Numbered from the stretch's first letter, positions 7,822 to 16,136 are shown. The stretch: 34,808 bases of DNA from Pseudomonadota bacterium (GCA_022574255.1 JACZSK010000021.1:1-34808); one strand, 5' to 3'. Notes: a model not told the origin generated them from the sequence alone. Program-made: numbers and translations.

Positions 7822-8558
7822 GCGCGCAAGGTTATCTGACCCGGCAGGGTGGCTATACCCTGATTGAGATGCTGGTGGCGCTGAGCCTGACCGGCTTTCT
7901 CTCGACCGCCCTTCTGGCGAATGTGGGCATGGGCGCGCGGGTTTGGGATACCATCGAGGATCGCAGCCGGCAGAGCGCCAACGGTAATGTTCTGGAGAAG
8001 GTCTTGCGCCGGCATATCGAGCTGGCGGTGCCGCTGAGTGTGACCGCCGGAGAAGGCAGCGTCATGGGCGGCGGACAGCCGGTTTATTTCGAGGGCAGCA
8101 GCCAGAGCCTGCGCTTCTTCACTGAAGCGGGGGCGGGCGCGCTGCCACCCGGAATATACGGCGTCGAATTCGCCATTTCCGAAGGCACGGCCATTTCCGA
8201 AGGCAGGGATGAACAGGACAGTCCGGTGCTCACCGTGCGCCGTGCGCGCACCGCCATCGGCGGCCCTGGCGAAGACCAGCACGTGATTTGGGATGAGAGC
8301 CGCCTGCCGCTGAACGGCAGTGGCGCGGTCTTTGAATATTATAGCGGACCGGGTGGTTCGGCTGGCCGGGGCGCGACCGGGATTTCGGGATGGCGCCGGG
8401 AGTGGACCGGACAGCGGGCACTGCCAGAGCTGGTGCGGCTTTCCTTCGGAGATGGTGAGCTTGCAGAAGTTATCGTGATCGCCCCGGCGCTGGATTATTC
8501 GACGGCGACAATGTCTGCCCGCGCGTTCGAACAGTATTTCGCGAATATTCGCGGCTGA
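7818..8558 (+). CDS. gspJ: minor pseudopilin GspJ
   Basis: Minor pseudopilin of the tip complex. Its ATG overlaps the gspI stop as ATGA, with AGAAGG before it. The leader is MSAQGYLTRQGG, then YTLIEMLVALSLTG with Glu at +5 and the usual hydrophobic helix. At 246 aa it is somewhat longer than many GspJ proteins (~200), as expected for the larger tip pseudopilins. Residues after ~70 are rich in beta-strand-like sequence (SQSLRFFTEAG, LPELVRLSFGDG). The assignment rests on the prepilin signature and on position after gspI; sequence outside the N-terminus is poorly conserved in this family. Confidence 0.87.
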   Translation: MSAQGYLTRQGGYTLIEMLVALSLTGFLSTALLANVGMGARVWDTIEDRSRQSANGNVLEKVLRRHIELAVPLSVTAGEGSVMGGGQPVYFEGSSQSLRFFTEAGAGALPPGIYGVEFAISEGTAISEGRDEQDSPVLTVRRARTAIGGPGEDQHVIWDESRLPLNGSGAVFEYYSGPGGSAGRGATGISGWRREWTGQRALPELVRLSFGDGELAEVIVIAPALDYSTATMSARAFEQYFANIRG

Positions 8559-8576
8559 AATGGAGAAACGGCACCA

Positions 8577-9608
8577 ATGAGCGAGACCGGCGGCATAGTA
8601 ACAACCTATGTATTCAGAATTGCCTTTCGGCAGTTCTGGACATGGTGGACGGCGCGTCTTGTCGAGGTGCTTCCACGCGCGCTGGTTCGTGGCTCCGGGT
8701 TGGAAACCCGCCCGGACTACCCTGAAATCGATATCGCCGATGGGAATGTTTCGCCACCTGCCGGTGAGGGTGCAGGCAAGATCGTGCTGATCCGGCTACC
8801 GGCCAGGAATGTCCTGGTCCGCTCCACCCGCTACCCCTTTCACGCAGCAAATATCATCCCGGATTTGCTGGCTGCCGAAGTTGATCGCTTTACCCCGTTT
8901 GATGCGGCGGATGTGGTCCTTGCTCATCAAGTTGTGGAATATGATTGGGCGGCCAAGGAAATTACCGTTCTTTTCGCCGCAATTCGGCGCGATATCCTTA
9001 GCCGTCTATTTGAGCAGGCCCTCGCGGCTGGATATATGCCAGCGGGAGCCGTGACCGGCGAAAGAGACCTGCCACTGCTTTTCGCCAAGCCGGGATCAGC
9101 CGGGAGCTTCGGCAGGACGCGGGCCCGGTTCAACGGGTGGATGGCGGCGGCGGCGTTGGTTTTCCTGGTCGCACTCGCCCTGCCGTCGCTGCTGATGGAG
9201 CGCGAATACACGGCGTTATCGGCGCGTTTGTCGGAGGTCCGGGCCAGCGCCGAAGCAGGCGCGGGGTCTGTCGAGCAGGCCAACCGAATTGAAAATACGC
9301 GCCGCTTCATGGACCAGCGGCTTGGTGAGACCGTGCCCCCCCTGGTTCTTCTTTCCGAACTGTCCAGATTGATGCCACGGGATTCATGGATTACGTCCCT
9401 GAACCTGCAGGGCGACAAACTGACCTTGCAGGGTAATGCGCCAAAAGCCTCGGATGTGGTCACAGTGCTTGTGGGCTCCTCAATGCTCAGCGAGGTTCAG
9501 TATCAATCAAGCATCACGCGCGATCCCCGCAGCAATCTCGAGCGATTCTCGATTTCCGCTGTCATAACAACGGGTGACGCCACCAGAAGCGGGGGTGCCG
9601 GCGAATGA
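8577..9608 (+). CDS. gspL: GspL-like type II secretion platform protein with PilN domain
   Basis: Single-pass inner-membrane protein that links the GspE ATPase to GspM. The cytoplasmic half (~60-175) resembles the actin-like GspL/PilM fold (VLIRLPARNVLVRSTRYPF, AEVDRFTPFDAADVV). One membrane helix follows at ~187-205 (MAAAALVFLVALALPSLL), then a periplasmic coiled-coil and PilN-like region (RLSEVRASAE, LSELSRLMPRDSWITSLNLQGDKLTLQGNA). At 343 aa it is a normal to short GspL. It lies 18 bases after gspJ, and gspM overlaps its stop by 4 bases. A gspK gene, expected between J and L in most operons, is missing here and appears after gspD. Confidence 0.85.
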   Translation: MSETGGIVTTYVFRIAFRQFWTWWTARLVEVLPRALVRGSGLETRPDYPEIDIADGNVSPPAGEGAGKIVLIRLPARNVLVRSTRYPFHAANIIPDLLAAEVDRFTPFDAADVVLAHQVVEYDWAAKEITVLFAAIRRDILSRLFEQALAAGYMPAGAVTGERDLPLLFAKPGSAGSFGRTRARFNGWMAAAALVFLVALALPSLLMEREYTALSARLSEVRASAEAGAGSVEQANRIENTRRFMDQRLGETVPPLVLLSELSRLMPRDSWITSLNLQGDKLTLQGNAPKASDVVTVLVGSSMLSEVQYQSSITRDPRSNLERFSISAVITTGDATRSGGAGE

Positions 9609-10216
9609 GCGCCCGGATCAACATTGCGATCAAGCCTCGCATGGAGCAGTTAGCGGCCTTGCTGATACTCGCCGTAATCGTCTCGGGTGTTTTCTGGGCC
9701 ACCTTTGGCACCGCCTATTCAAGCTTTGCCGACCAGCGCGCCAAAGCCGCACGGGTGCAAAACATTTTGAACAGACTGGAGAGCGTTATCGAGCGGCAAA
9801 ACAAGCTTGCCGACTATTTTGCCACCGGCAGCGATGCCGACAGGCTGGACGTCATTTTCCTGGATGCTCCGCAGCCGGGAATTGGAACCGCGCGTCTGCA
9901 GGAGCAGATCGGGTCACTGGCCAGCGCCAGCGGCATGGAGATTCGCCGGGTATCCGCGGTCAGCAGCGGCGCAAGCAACCGGATTTCCCTACAGATACAG
10001 GCGACCGGCAGTGTGGTGACCTTCTCCAGTTTCCTGGTGGGACTGGAACAAAGCCAGCCTTGGTTGTTCGTGGATTCGATGAACGTATCGCAATCATTCA
10101 GGCGGCGCGGTCGCGACGGCAAGCGGGCCGACCCGGCGCTGACGGCATTGCTGACAATTTCCGCCTATACGGGGCCAGATGATAGCCCGGCGACCGGTCA
10201 GGGGGGGGCAAAATGA
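9605..10216 (+). CDS. gspM: GspM-like type II secretion protein
   Basis: Bitopic inner-membrane protein that partners GspL. It has a short cytoplasmic N-terminus, one hydrophobic helix at ~17-35 (LAALLILAVIVSGVFWATF), a coiled-coil-like stretch (QRAKAARVQNILNRLESVIERQNKL) and a small periplasmic ferredoxin-like domain with TARLQEQIGSLASASGMEIRRV and a VVTFSSFLVGLEQSQPWLFVDSMNV segment, the last being typical of the GspM/PilO-type fold. At 203 aa it matches the type II secretion GspM_II family. ATGA overlap with gspL and a 4-base overlap with the next gene show tight coupling. Confidence 0.85.
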   Translation: MSARINIAIKPRMEQLAALLILAVIVSGVFWATFGTAYSSFADQRAKAARVQNILNRLESVIERQNKLADYFATGSDADRLDVIFLDAPQPGIGTARLQEQIGSLASASGMEIRRVSAVSSGASNRISLQIQATGSVVTFSSFLVGLEQSQPWLFVDSMNVSQSFRRRGRDGKRADPALTALLTISAYTGPDDSPATGQGGAK

Positions 10217-10857
10217 ACCGCCCGATAGCAACCAAACCCCTCGATCTTGCCGCCGCCGTGGAACCGCGGGCGTCCGCGCGCTCACCGCTTTCAGCGATCA
10301 TGCTGCTCTTTTTCGCGGCGACCATCGTTTTCGAGTTTCAGTTCGACTGGGGCGGGCTGATCAGGGATGCGGCCGAGGCCCCTGCGAGCGGCCAATCGGC
10401 GGATTTTACGGCGCTGGAGCCAGCGCGCATCGACCGGCGCTCCGACTATTCCGAATATCTTCGCGCACCGATTTTTCTCGCCACCAGGGAGCCGATTTCC
10501 CTGCCCAACATGGGACGAACGGCGGCAGTTGGCCGCTCCCGCGATCTCGGGCTCGAGCTGTTCGGCACCATACTGTCCGAGGGCGAGCCGGTCGCCCTGA
10601 TGAAGACCATCCCCAACGGTGATGTGGTCCTGCTGAGGCGAGGCGAGGAACTGGGCGGCTGGACCCTGCTTGAAATAGAGGATCGGCTGGTCCGGCTGCA
10701 GCGTGGCGGTGAGCTTTTCGAACTATACCTCGACCCGGATCGCGGCCCCGAACAAACGGGGCCAGGCGGCGCCGGCGATACCAGTCTGCTTCTGGGGGCG
10801 GGCAGGAAATTAATACCAATGCAAAGCACAACAGACAGGAAGCGCAGTCATGAGTAA
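10213..10857 (+). CDS. GspC/GspN-like type II secretion protein (HR-domain, no PDZ)
   Basis: Probable inner-membrane connector to the secretin. A single membrane helix lies at ~27-44 (LSAIMLLFFAATIVFEF), followed by a linker and a small beta domain: LGLELFGTILSEGEPVALMKTIPNGDVVLLRRGEELGGWTLLEIEDRLVRL is one continuous segment of which the GTILSEGEPVAL and WTLLEIEDRLVRL parts match the homology region (HR) of GspC. No PDZ or coiled-coil follows, and the protein ends at 214 aa. In Xps-type operons a protein of this kind sits between gspM and gspD and is called GspN/XpsN; I therefore leave the symbol open. Its stop overlaps the secretin start by 8 bases. The role is inferred from the domain and position. 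Confidence 0.75.
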   Translation: MNRPIATKPLDLAAAVEPRASARSPLSAIMLLFFAATIVFEFQFDWGGLIRDAAEAPASGQSADFTALEPARIDRRSDYSEYLRAPIFLATREPISLPNMGRTAAVGRSRDLGLELFGTILSEGEPVALMKTIPNGDVVLLRRGEELGGWTLLEIEDRLVRLQRGGELFELYLDPDRGPEQTGPGGAGDTSLLLGAGRKLIPMQSTTDRKRSHE

Positions 10858-13015
10858 TAAATTTTCAGCGAGCAACCGGTCCGGATCCAAACGGGTCGTC
10901 CGGTCTTTGTCACGCCTTTTGCTGACGCTCGCCATGGCAGGCGGGCTGACGGCATGCGAATCATTGGGGCTGGACGGCCAACGTCCCGGCGCGGGCCGGC
11001 CTGTGGCAGATGCCGCAACCTTTCGTGGCGCGCCAGCGGACGACCAGACCCCCGCAGAGGATGCAGGCAGCGCCGACACGGCGTCCGATGCCCAGCGTTT
11101 TGTACGCCGGGGCACAGGAATATTCATCAACCCCAATGCCGTGGCACAGCCTTCCATCACCACCAGCGCGGAGAACAGGACGGCGATCAATTTCCGGGAC
11201 GCGCCTCTGGCCACGGTGGTGCAGGCTATTCTGGGCGATATTCTGGACCTGCCCTATGCCATAGACCCCAGCATTCAGGGAAATATTAGCCTGCAGACCA
11301 GCGACGACCTGCCCCGTGACGCCCTGATCCCTATCCTCGAAGGCGCGCTTCGCCTGAACGGACTGGTGCTGTTCCGCACCAACGGCATTTATCAGATTGC
11401 CCCCAGTGAGACGGTGGCCCGGAATTTGGGCGTGGGGCCGGTATACGCGGCGCCGGGGCGCGGCGATCCCGGCTTCGGCATCAGCGTGATTCCGCTGCGC
11501 TACGCATCGGCCCTCGAGGTGGACAAGCTGATCCGACCGTTCCTGAACGGTGCGGTGACCGTGCAGGCCGACGCCAACAGGAACCTGTTTCTGGTTGCCG
11601 GTTCAGGGCCAGCCAGGGCCAACACCTACGACCTGATCAAGACCTTCGATGTGGACTGGATGGCGGGTATGTCGATGGGCATGTTCCCGCTGCAGACCGC
11701 CGACGCGGTGACGGTGGCCGAGGAACTGCAGACTATTCTGCTCGGCGAGACGGCGTCGATGTCCGGTATCATTCGCTTTGTGCCGGTTGAGCGCCTGAAT
11801 TCTGTTTTGGTGATTACCCACGAGGCCAGCTACCTGGAGATGATCGAGGAATGGATCGACCGCCTGGACAGGGGCGCCGGCCAGACAGATGGTCGCAGCC
11901 TGCATGTCTACCGGATTCAGAATGGACGCGCCACGGACCTGGCTTTCGTGCTGAGCCAGCTTTTTGATGCGACGCCGCAGGCTGCGCGCGGCGGGCAGGT
12001 GAGCCCCGGCCTGGAACCGAAAACGATCTCCACCAGCGGCTTCCAGAGCAACACTGGAACCGCGCAGGAGCCCACCGTTGTGCAGAGGAGCGCACCGGCA
12101 ATCAATGGTTTTTCCACCGGCGAGGGCGGCCTGCGGATTATTGCTGACGACACCAACAACGCGCTGGTCATTCTTGGTACGGAATCCGACCACCGCCTGA
12201 TCCGCTCGGCGCTGAGAGACCTCGACGTGGCCCCGCTGCAGGTTCTGATCGAAGCAACCATCGCGGAAGTTACGCTGACCGACGAACTGCGGTTCGGCCT
12301 GCAATGGTTTTTCAACTCTGGCAACAGTGATGTCACTCTCAGCAGTTTTTCCGATGGCACGGTCGGCCCGGTATTTCCCGGCTTCAATTATGTGTTCGAT
12401 AACAATAGCGACGTCCGGATCGTGCTCGATGCTTTGGAAGACATAACGGACGTGCAGATTATTTCGTCGCCGCAGTTGATGGTGCTGAACAACCATTCGG
12501 CGCTGCTGCAGGTTGGCGATCAGGTGCCGGTGGCTGTACGGTCTTCGGTAAGCACGCTTGACGACACCGCCCCGGTGGTCAATTCCATCGAGTTCAAGGA
12601 TACCGGCGTCATCCTTAGGGTCACGCCCCGGGTGAACGCCGGCGGGCTGGTGATGATCGAGATCGAGCAGGAAGTCTCCTCCGTCGTTTCGACCACCACT
12701 TCGGGCATCGATTCCCCCACCATCCAGCAGCGCCGCATTAAAAGCACCGTTGCGGTACGCTCGGGCGAGACAGTGGCCCTTGGCGGACTGATCCAGGAAA
12801 AGGTCCAGAGACGGGAGAGCGGCATACCCTATCTCTCGCGCATCCCGATCCTCGGTAACTTGTTCAAGACAAACAAGGACATAAACATCAGAACCGAGTT
12901 GCTGATCCTTATCACGCCGCGGGTTATCGCCAACTTTGAGGAGGCGCGTGAGGTCACCGCGGAATTGCGTTCGCGGCTGCATGCGATCGAGGGCATGACG
13001 ATTAGCACCGATTAG
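10850..13015 (+). CDS. gspD: type II secretion system secretin GspD
   Basis: Outer-membrane channel of the type II system. At 721 aa it is the usual length. The N-terminus is a lipoprotein signal (LLTLAMAGGLTAC), so this secretin is probably lipidated and may self-target to the outer membrane. An N0 domain follows (NFRDAPLATVVQAILGDIL, ~105-185), then N1-N3 repeats (VIPLRYASALEVDKLIRPFL; MFPLQTADAVTVAEELQTIL; VYRIQNGRATDLAFVLSQLF), and the secretin core from ~450 (VLIEATIAEVTL, QIISSPQLMVLNN, VGDQVPV, NSIEFKDTGVILRVTPRV, AVRSGETVALGGLIQ, ELLILITPRVI). The stop codon TAG is also the first three bases of the mobile element that follows, so the last codon context may have changed at insertion. 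Confidence 0.96.
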   Translation: MSNKFSASNRSGSKRVVRSLSRLLLTLAMAGGLTACESLGLDGQRPGAGRPVADAATFRGAPADDQTPAEDAGSADTASDAQRFVRRGTGIFINPNAVAQPSITTSAENRTAINFRDAPLATVVQAILGDILDLPYAIDPSIQGNISLQTSDDLPRDALIPILEGALRLNGLVLFRTNGIYQIAPSETVARNLGVGPVYAAPGRGDPGFGISVIPLRYASALEVDKLIRPFLNGAVTVQADANRNLFLVAGSGPARANTYDLIKTFDVDWMAGMSMGMFPLQTADAVTVAEELQTILLGETASMSGIIRFVPVERLNSVLVITHEASYLEMIEEWIDRLDRGAGQTDGRSLHVYRIQNGRATDLAFVLSQLFDATPQAARGGQVSPGLEPKTISTSGFQSNTGTAQEPTVVQRSAPAINGFSTGEGGLRIIADDTNNALVILGTESDHRLIRSALRDLDVAPLQVLIEATIAEVTLTDELRFGLQWFFNSGNSDVTLSSFSDGTVGPVFPGFNYVFDNNSDVRIVLDALEDITDVQIISSPQLMVLNNHSALLQVGDQVPVAVRSSVSTLDDTAPVVNSIEFKDTGVILRVTPRVNAGGLVMIEIEQEVSSVVSTTTSGIDSPTIQQRRIKSTVAVRSGETVALGGLIQEKVQRRESGIPYLSRIPILGNLFKTNKDINIRTELLILITPRVIANFEEAREVTAELRSRLHAIEGMTISTD

Positions 13016-13310
13016 GGTCAGGACCCATTAATCCGGTGCAATTCTGTTTGACAAGGAAGAGCGAATGCAAGAATACAGCCCGCTGACAGGGCCACACCCT
13101 TTCAAGAGCTGGATCCGCAGCAGTCGGGCTTCCTTGTCAAACCCGGACCGGTCGGCTATTTCCACTCGAAACTTCAAAGGGCTGCGTTCCTTTGCGGCTG
13201 GGAATGCGTCGGAACCCCTTGAAAACCATGAAGGTTTCCTGCGGAGTGCCTCCTGTTCCAGCCAAAAAGGCAAGCAGCAGAATGGATCGTATTAATGAGT
13301 CCTGACCCTA
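13013..13310. mobile_element. non-autonomous MITE-like element between gspD and gspK
   Basis: About 298 bp bounded by imperfect terminal inverted repeats. The left end reads TAGGGTCAGGACCCATTAAT (13013-13032); the reverse complement of the right end (13291-13310) reads the same with one mismatch, and weaker similarity extends to ~33 bases. The terminal GGGTCAGGACCC is itself a small hairpin. Inside is a perfect 14-bp inverted repeat, GTTTGACAAGGAAG (13046-13059) with CTTCCTTGTCAAAC (13129-13142). No transposase is present; the 76-aa ORF inside is not convincing. Ends of this kind recall elements moved by IS200-like/REP-associated tyrosine transposases, but that is from memory. It provides the gspD stop and the predicted gspK start. 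Confidence 0.75.
13046..13142. repeat. internal 14-bp inverted repeat of the mobile element
   Basis: GTTTGACAAGGAAG at 13046-13059 and its exact reverse complement CTTCCTTGTCAAAC at 13129-13142 enclose 69 bases. As RNA this would form a long hairpin between the gspD and gspK messages. Confidence 0.8.
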
Positions 13311-14134
13311 GGTCATATCGCAGCCGCCTGGGCGGCAATCATTCCGGTTTCGCGGGCAGGGATTTGCGCCAGCGTGGCATCGCGCTGGTGATGGTATTGT
13401 GGCTTACCCTGGTCTTGTCGGTAATGGCCGTCTCGGTGGTCAGGATCGCGCGCGGCGATGTACGCATTGCCTTCAACGTGCAGGAGGCAGCCAAGGCAGG
13501 GGCGCTGGCCGACGGCGGGATTTACCTGGCCGTTGCGGCGCTGATGAAGCCAGAGGCAGATGACCCATGGCCCCTCGATGGGTCACCACGGGATTTCATC
13601 ATTGCCGGCGAACTGGTCACCATATCCATCCGCGACGAAGGCGCCAAGATCGACCTGAATACAGCGAATTATGAAATGCTGGAAGCAGCCGCCCTGGCGG
13701 TGGGGATGGACGGGCAAGAGGCGTCAAAGGTTGCCGACGCCCTTATTGCCGAACGCCTGGCCCGTATCGAGCCGGTCGAGGCAAACCTATCGATGAGGCC
13801 GCCAAGGCCGACTGGCCGGTTTGCAACCATAAGGGAACTTCAGCCGGCGGCGAACCTGAACAGGGCGGACTACAAGCGTCTGAGGAATCTTGTCACTGTT
13901 TATGTGGGCCAGCGCGCACCGAGCGGCATCACCCCCGCCCTTGTCCGGCGATCAACGCTTACCCCCCCGGCCCAGGTCCTGAACAGCGCCCAATCCCGCT
14001 TCCGGGCCAGGTCCAGCACCTTTGCCATCATATCCAGAGTGAGGCTGGGCAGCGGCGCCAGCCATGAGCGCTTTGCAGTGGTTCGGCTGTCGGCAGGGAG
14101 CGCCGCCGGCTACCAGGTCTTGCACTGGGACTAA
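13295..14134 (+). CDS. gspK: minor pseudopilin GspK
   Basis: Largest minor pseudopilin, capping the pseudopilus tip. The prepilin site is RQRG|IALVMVLWLTLVLSV; as is known for GspK, the +5 residue is not Glu (here Met). The large soluble domain includes the helix-hairpin-helix-like region with KIDLNTANYEML and a later ANLNRADYKRLRNLVTVYV. Length 279 aa is at the short end for GspK. The only ATG before the hydrophobic helix lies inside the right terminal repeat of the upstream mobile element and has no clear Shine-Dalgarno; a TTG at 13364 is an alternative but has its purine run too close. Expression may therefore depend on the element. Its place after gspD, instead of between gspJ and gspL, is also unusual. 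Confidence 0.88.
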   Translation: MSPDPRSYRSRLGGNHSGFAGRDLRQRGIALVMVLWLTLVLSVMAVSVVRIARGDVRIAFNVQEAAKAGALADGGIYLAVAALMKPEADDPWPLDGSPRDFIIAGELVTISIRDEGAKIDLNTANYEMLEAAALAVGMDGQEASKVADALIAERLARIEPVEANLSMRPPRPTGRFATIRELQPAANLNRADYKRLRNLVTVYVGQRAPSGITPALVRRSTLTPPAQVLNSAQSRFRARSSTFAIISRVRLGSGASHERFAVVRLSAGSAAGYQVLHWD

Positions 14135-14158
14135 AGCGCGAGGGCCCCGGCAGCGCTA

Positions 14159-14725
14159 TTATCCGCCCGAATTCTCGGTATTTTCCGCCGGGCGATCAGG
14201 ACGGAAAACCGTGAAATTCTGCTCGGTCATCATTTCCCCCTCGTACCATAGCTGGAACGTCCAGGTGCCATCGACCAGTTCATAATCCTCCGTAAGGGCA
14301 TAGCCGTCACTACCAAAGACTTCGTTCCTCTGTACCTTTCCGGGGATCATGAAATCCGAGCCGGTGGTTTTCGTTCCATCGGGCAATGTCATTTCAGGAT
14401 GGATCAGAACGCGGCGAAAATGGGCCCGCAGCGGCTGGTCGGGCAGGTTCGAAATTCTGTACTGATAGGCGAAATAAGTATTCAGCTTCATGGGAATCCG
14501 GTCGGTCTGCTGAACCATCCTGATGGTCGGCTTTTCGATGGCCTTGCCGGTGGTGGTCTCAGGTGTTTCCCTTATCTTGCCCGCCTTCACCAGTTCCCAA
14601 ATGCCGTATTTAAGAATACGACCGCTGGGCGAAGCGGTCTCGGCGTCAGAGGCCTCACCGTCGTCCGGGGCCTGGTCGCAGCCGGCCAGCGAAAGAATCA
14701 AGGCCACAGCCATTACGCATTTCAT
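14159..14725 (-). CDS. DUF3859-like lipoprotein
   Basis: A 188-aa exported lipoprotein of unknown function. The signal peptide ends in a lipobox (LILSLAGC, Cys at ~15), followed by a disordered acidic linker. The body matches the DUF3859 pattern as I remember it: ILKYGIWELV at the start, IRMVQQTDRIPMKLNTYFAY in the middle, and DYELVDGTWTFQLWYEGEMM near the end, suggesting a beta-sandwich domain. The start is supported by AGGGGAAT just upstream. It is convergent with gspK (24 bases between stops) and lies downstream of the propeller-like gene on the same strand, separated by a terminator-like hairpin. No role can be assigned. Confidence 0.75.
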   Translation of the reverse strand: MKCVMAVALILSLAGCDQAPDDGEASDAETASPSGRILKYGIWELVKAGKIRETPETTTGKAIEKPTIRMVQQTDRIPMKLNTYFAYQYRISNLPDQPLRAHFRRVLIHPEMTLPDGTKTTGSDFMIPGKVQRNEVFGSDGYALTEDYELVDGTWTFQLWYEGEMMTEQNFTVFRPDRPAENTENSGG

Positions 14726-14759
14726 TGAGATTCCCCTGCTCGTTTGGCGTTCAATGCGA

Positions 14760-14789
14760 AACCGGCGGGCGATTACTCACCCGCCGGTT
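14760..14789 (-). terminator. intrinsic terminator after the propeller-like gene
   Basis: A perfect 10-bp stem, AACCGGCGGG and CCCGCCGGTT, with a 10-base loop lies 23 bases beyond the stop of the minus-strand gene ending at 14813. The T-run after it is short (TTT), so termination may be partial, with read-through to the DUF3859 gene possible. Confidence 0.65.
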
Positions 14790-14812
14790 CCAATTTTACT
14801 CAGCGCTCTTGA

Positions 14813-16066
14813 TTATTGCACAAAAGCTTCGTGAATGGTCATCAGCATCCTGGGGTCCAGCTCGCCGCTGAAGAATTCGGCGATAGGCTGGGCACATCCG
14901 GTATTATCGTCCCGGCAAGTGGGCCCGTCCCAGTTCTCTTCGCCGATCAGATACTCCAGCACAGTGCCCGTACCGGTGGACGCCACATAGAGCGTCTCAT
15001 AGTCGCAGGCATTGCCAGGGTCGGCTACGCGTACGGCATCGCAGCCGGGGCCCGAAATGCGGTTGGTGCGAATACCGGCGATGATCTGCACGCCGTGGTC
15101 CATGGCAATAGTGCCCGCCGGACCCTCTTCGCCCCATGGCACGACCGCAATATGCTGGCGGGCGTTAGCCAATCCGGCGACACCCTCAACCGCGCGCGCG
15201 CGGTTTGTCGCATACAGGTTGCCGTCAGCATCCAGGGTAATGGCCCGCAGCGAATCACGCCGCCTCTCATCGTCCATGGCGGCTCCGGGATACATGTCGA
15301 TGACCCGGATAACCTTGGCCTGGTTGCTGCCCTTGCCAAGCTGCAATGAGAACTTGGTGTTGTTCGACCCGAAGCCCGCGGAGTTCTTGTCTACACCGGC
15401 TTTCCAGTCGATCACGAAGACCGCGGCGCCGTGGAACATGGACACATACATGCCCTCTTCCGAGAAGATGATACCGGCCATACAGGTCCAGCGCGGATCG
15501 TCCGGCGCGTTATATTCGTCAACTTCGCTCAGCGTACCCTGATCGAAGACCAGAAGGCGGCTGTTCTGCGCCCGCTCGTAGGTCGAGGATACCGGCGGCC
15601 AAACGCTGGTGTCACCGAATACGGCGTCACAGACCGCCTGAATGATATTACCGTTGGGCATAAACTGCGAACCCAGCAGGCGTGGCATCTGACCGAAGGG
15701 CGGGCCCTGCGGCGGAGCAGTGATCGGCGTGATGGTGCGGATCAATGTACCGTCGCGGTGAAACTCGGAGATCCTGTGCTGGGCCGCCGAGCTGATAAAG
15801 GCATGGCCGTTGACACCGCCGGAAAGAACACCGGTGGGCTTCCACGGCACGAACGGCGGGTCAACAATAATGCCGATTTCGCCGGTCATGATATTCATTT
15901 CCACAACCCTGCCCGGACCGGTGGCGTCCGCCACCATGAAATTGCCTTCCAGGCAAACCGGCTGGCCGGCGCCCGCCAAATCGTGGGCCGAAGCGCTTCC
16001 AGTGAACAAAACCAGGCTCGCCAACGCGGCCAGTCCTGCCCCAATAATTTGTCTCATTCTTGTCAT
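14813..16066 (-). CDS. secreted beta-propeller-like hypothetical protein
   Basis: A 417-aa exported protein of unknown function. I start it at the ATG at 16066 because GGGGGAG precedes it and it gives a clean signal peptide (IIGAGLAALASLVLFTGSASA); the track's 16246 start adds 60 unlikely residues. The mature part has repeated strands like those of NHL/SMP-30-type propellers (NIMTGEIGIIVDPPF, ISEFHRDGTLIRTI, LDADGNLYATNRA, YVASTGTGTVLEYL) and several cysteines (CLEG, CDAVFG, CMAG, CDAV, CDYE, CRDDNTGC), suggesting disulfides in the periplasm or outside. It has its own terminator. Being exported and close to the gsp operon, it is a possible type II substrate; that is inference only. Confidence 0.7.
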   Translation of the reverse strand: MTRMRQIIGAGLAALASLVLFTGSASAHDLAGAGQPVCLEGNFMVADATGPGRVVEMNIMTGEIGIIVDPPFVPWKPTGVLSGGVNGHAFISSAAQHRISEFHRDGTLIRTITPITAPPQGPPFGQMPRLLGSQFMPNGNIIQAVCDAVFGDTSVWPPVSSTYERAQNSRLLVFDQGTLSEVDEYNAPDDPRWTCMAGIIFSEEGMYVSMFHGAAVFVIDWKAGVDKNSAGFGSNNTKFSLQLGKGSNQAKVIRVIDMYPGAAMDDERRRDSLRAITLDADGNLYATNRARAVEGVAGLANARQHIAVVPWGEEGPAGTIAMDHGVQIIAGIRTNRISGPGCDAVRVADPGNACDYETLYVASTGTGTVLEYLIGEENWDGPTCRDDNTGCAQPIAEFFSGELDPRMLMTIHEAFVQ

Positions 16067-16112
16067 AATCTCCCCCATACAACTTGATTTAAGAAACTTA
16101 GGTTTATTCTGG

Positions 16113-16136
16113 TATTGGCATATTGGCGATATTGGC
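16113..16136. repeat. three direct TATTGGC repeats
   Basis: TATTGGC occurs at 16113-16119, 16121-16127 and 16130-16136, spaced 8 and 9 bases, beginning 47 bases upstream of the start of the minus-strand propeller-like gene. The near-regular spacing suggests a protein-binding array, but it does not follow a full helical turn. Confidence 0.45.

Noticed and set aside
11603-12982. 459-aa minus ORF opposite gspD
   Set aside because: Shadow of the gspD codon pattern; the composition is not protein-like and gspD is certain.
13065-13295. 76-aa ORF inside the mobile element
   Set aside because: No transposase features; it spans inverted repeats and ends at the gspK start, so it is a chance ORF.
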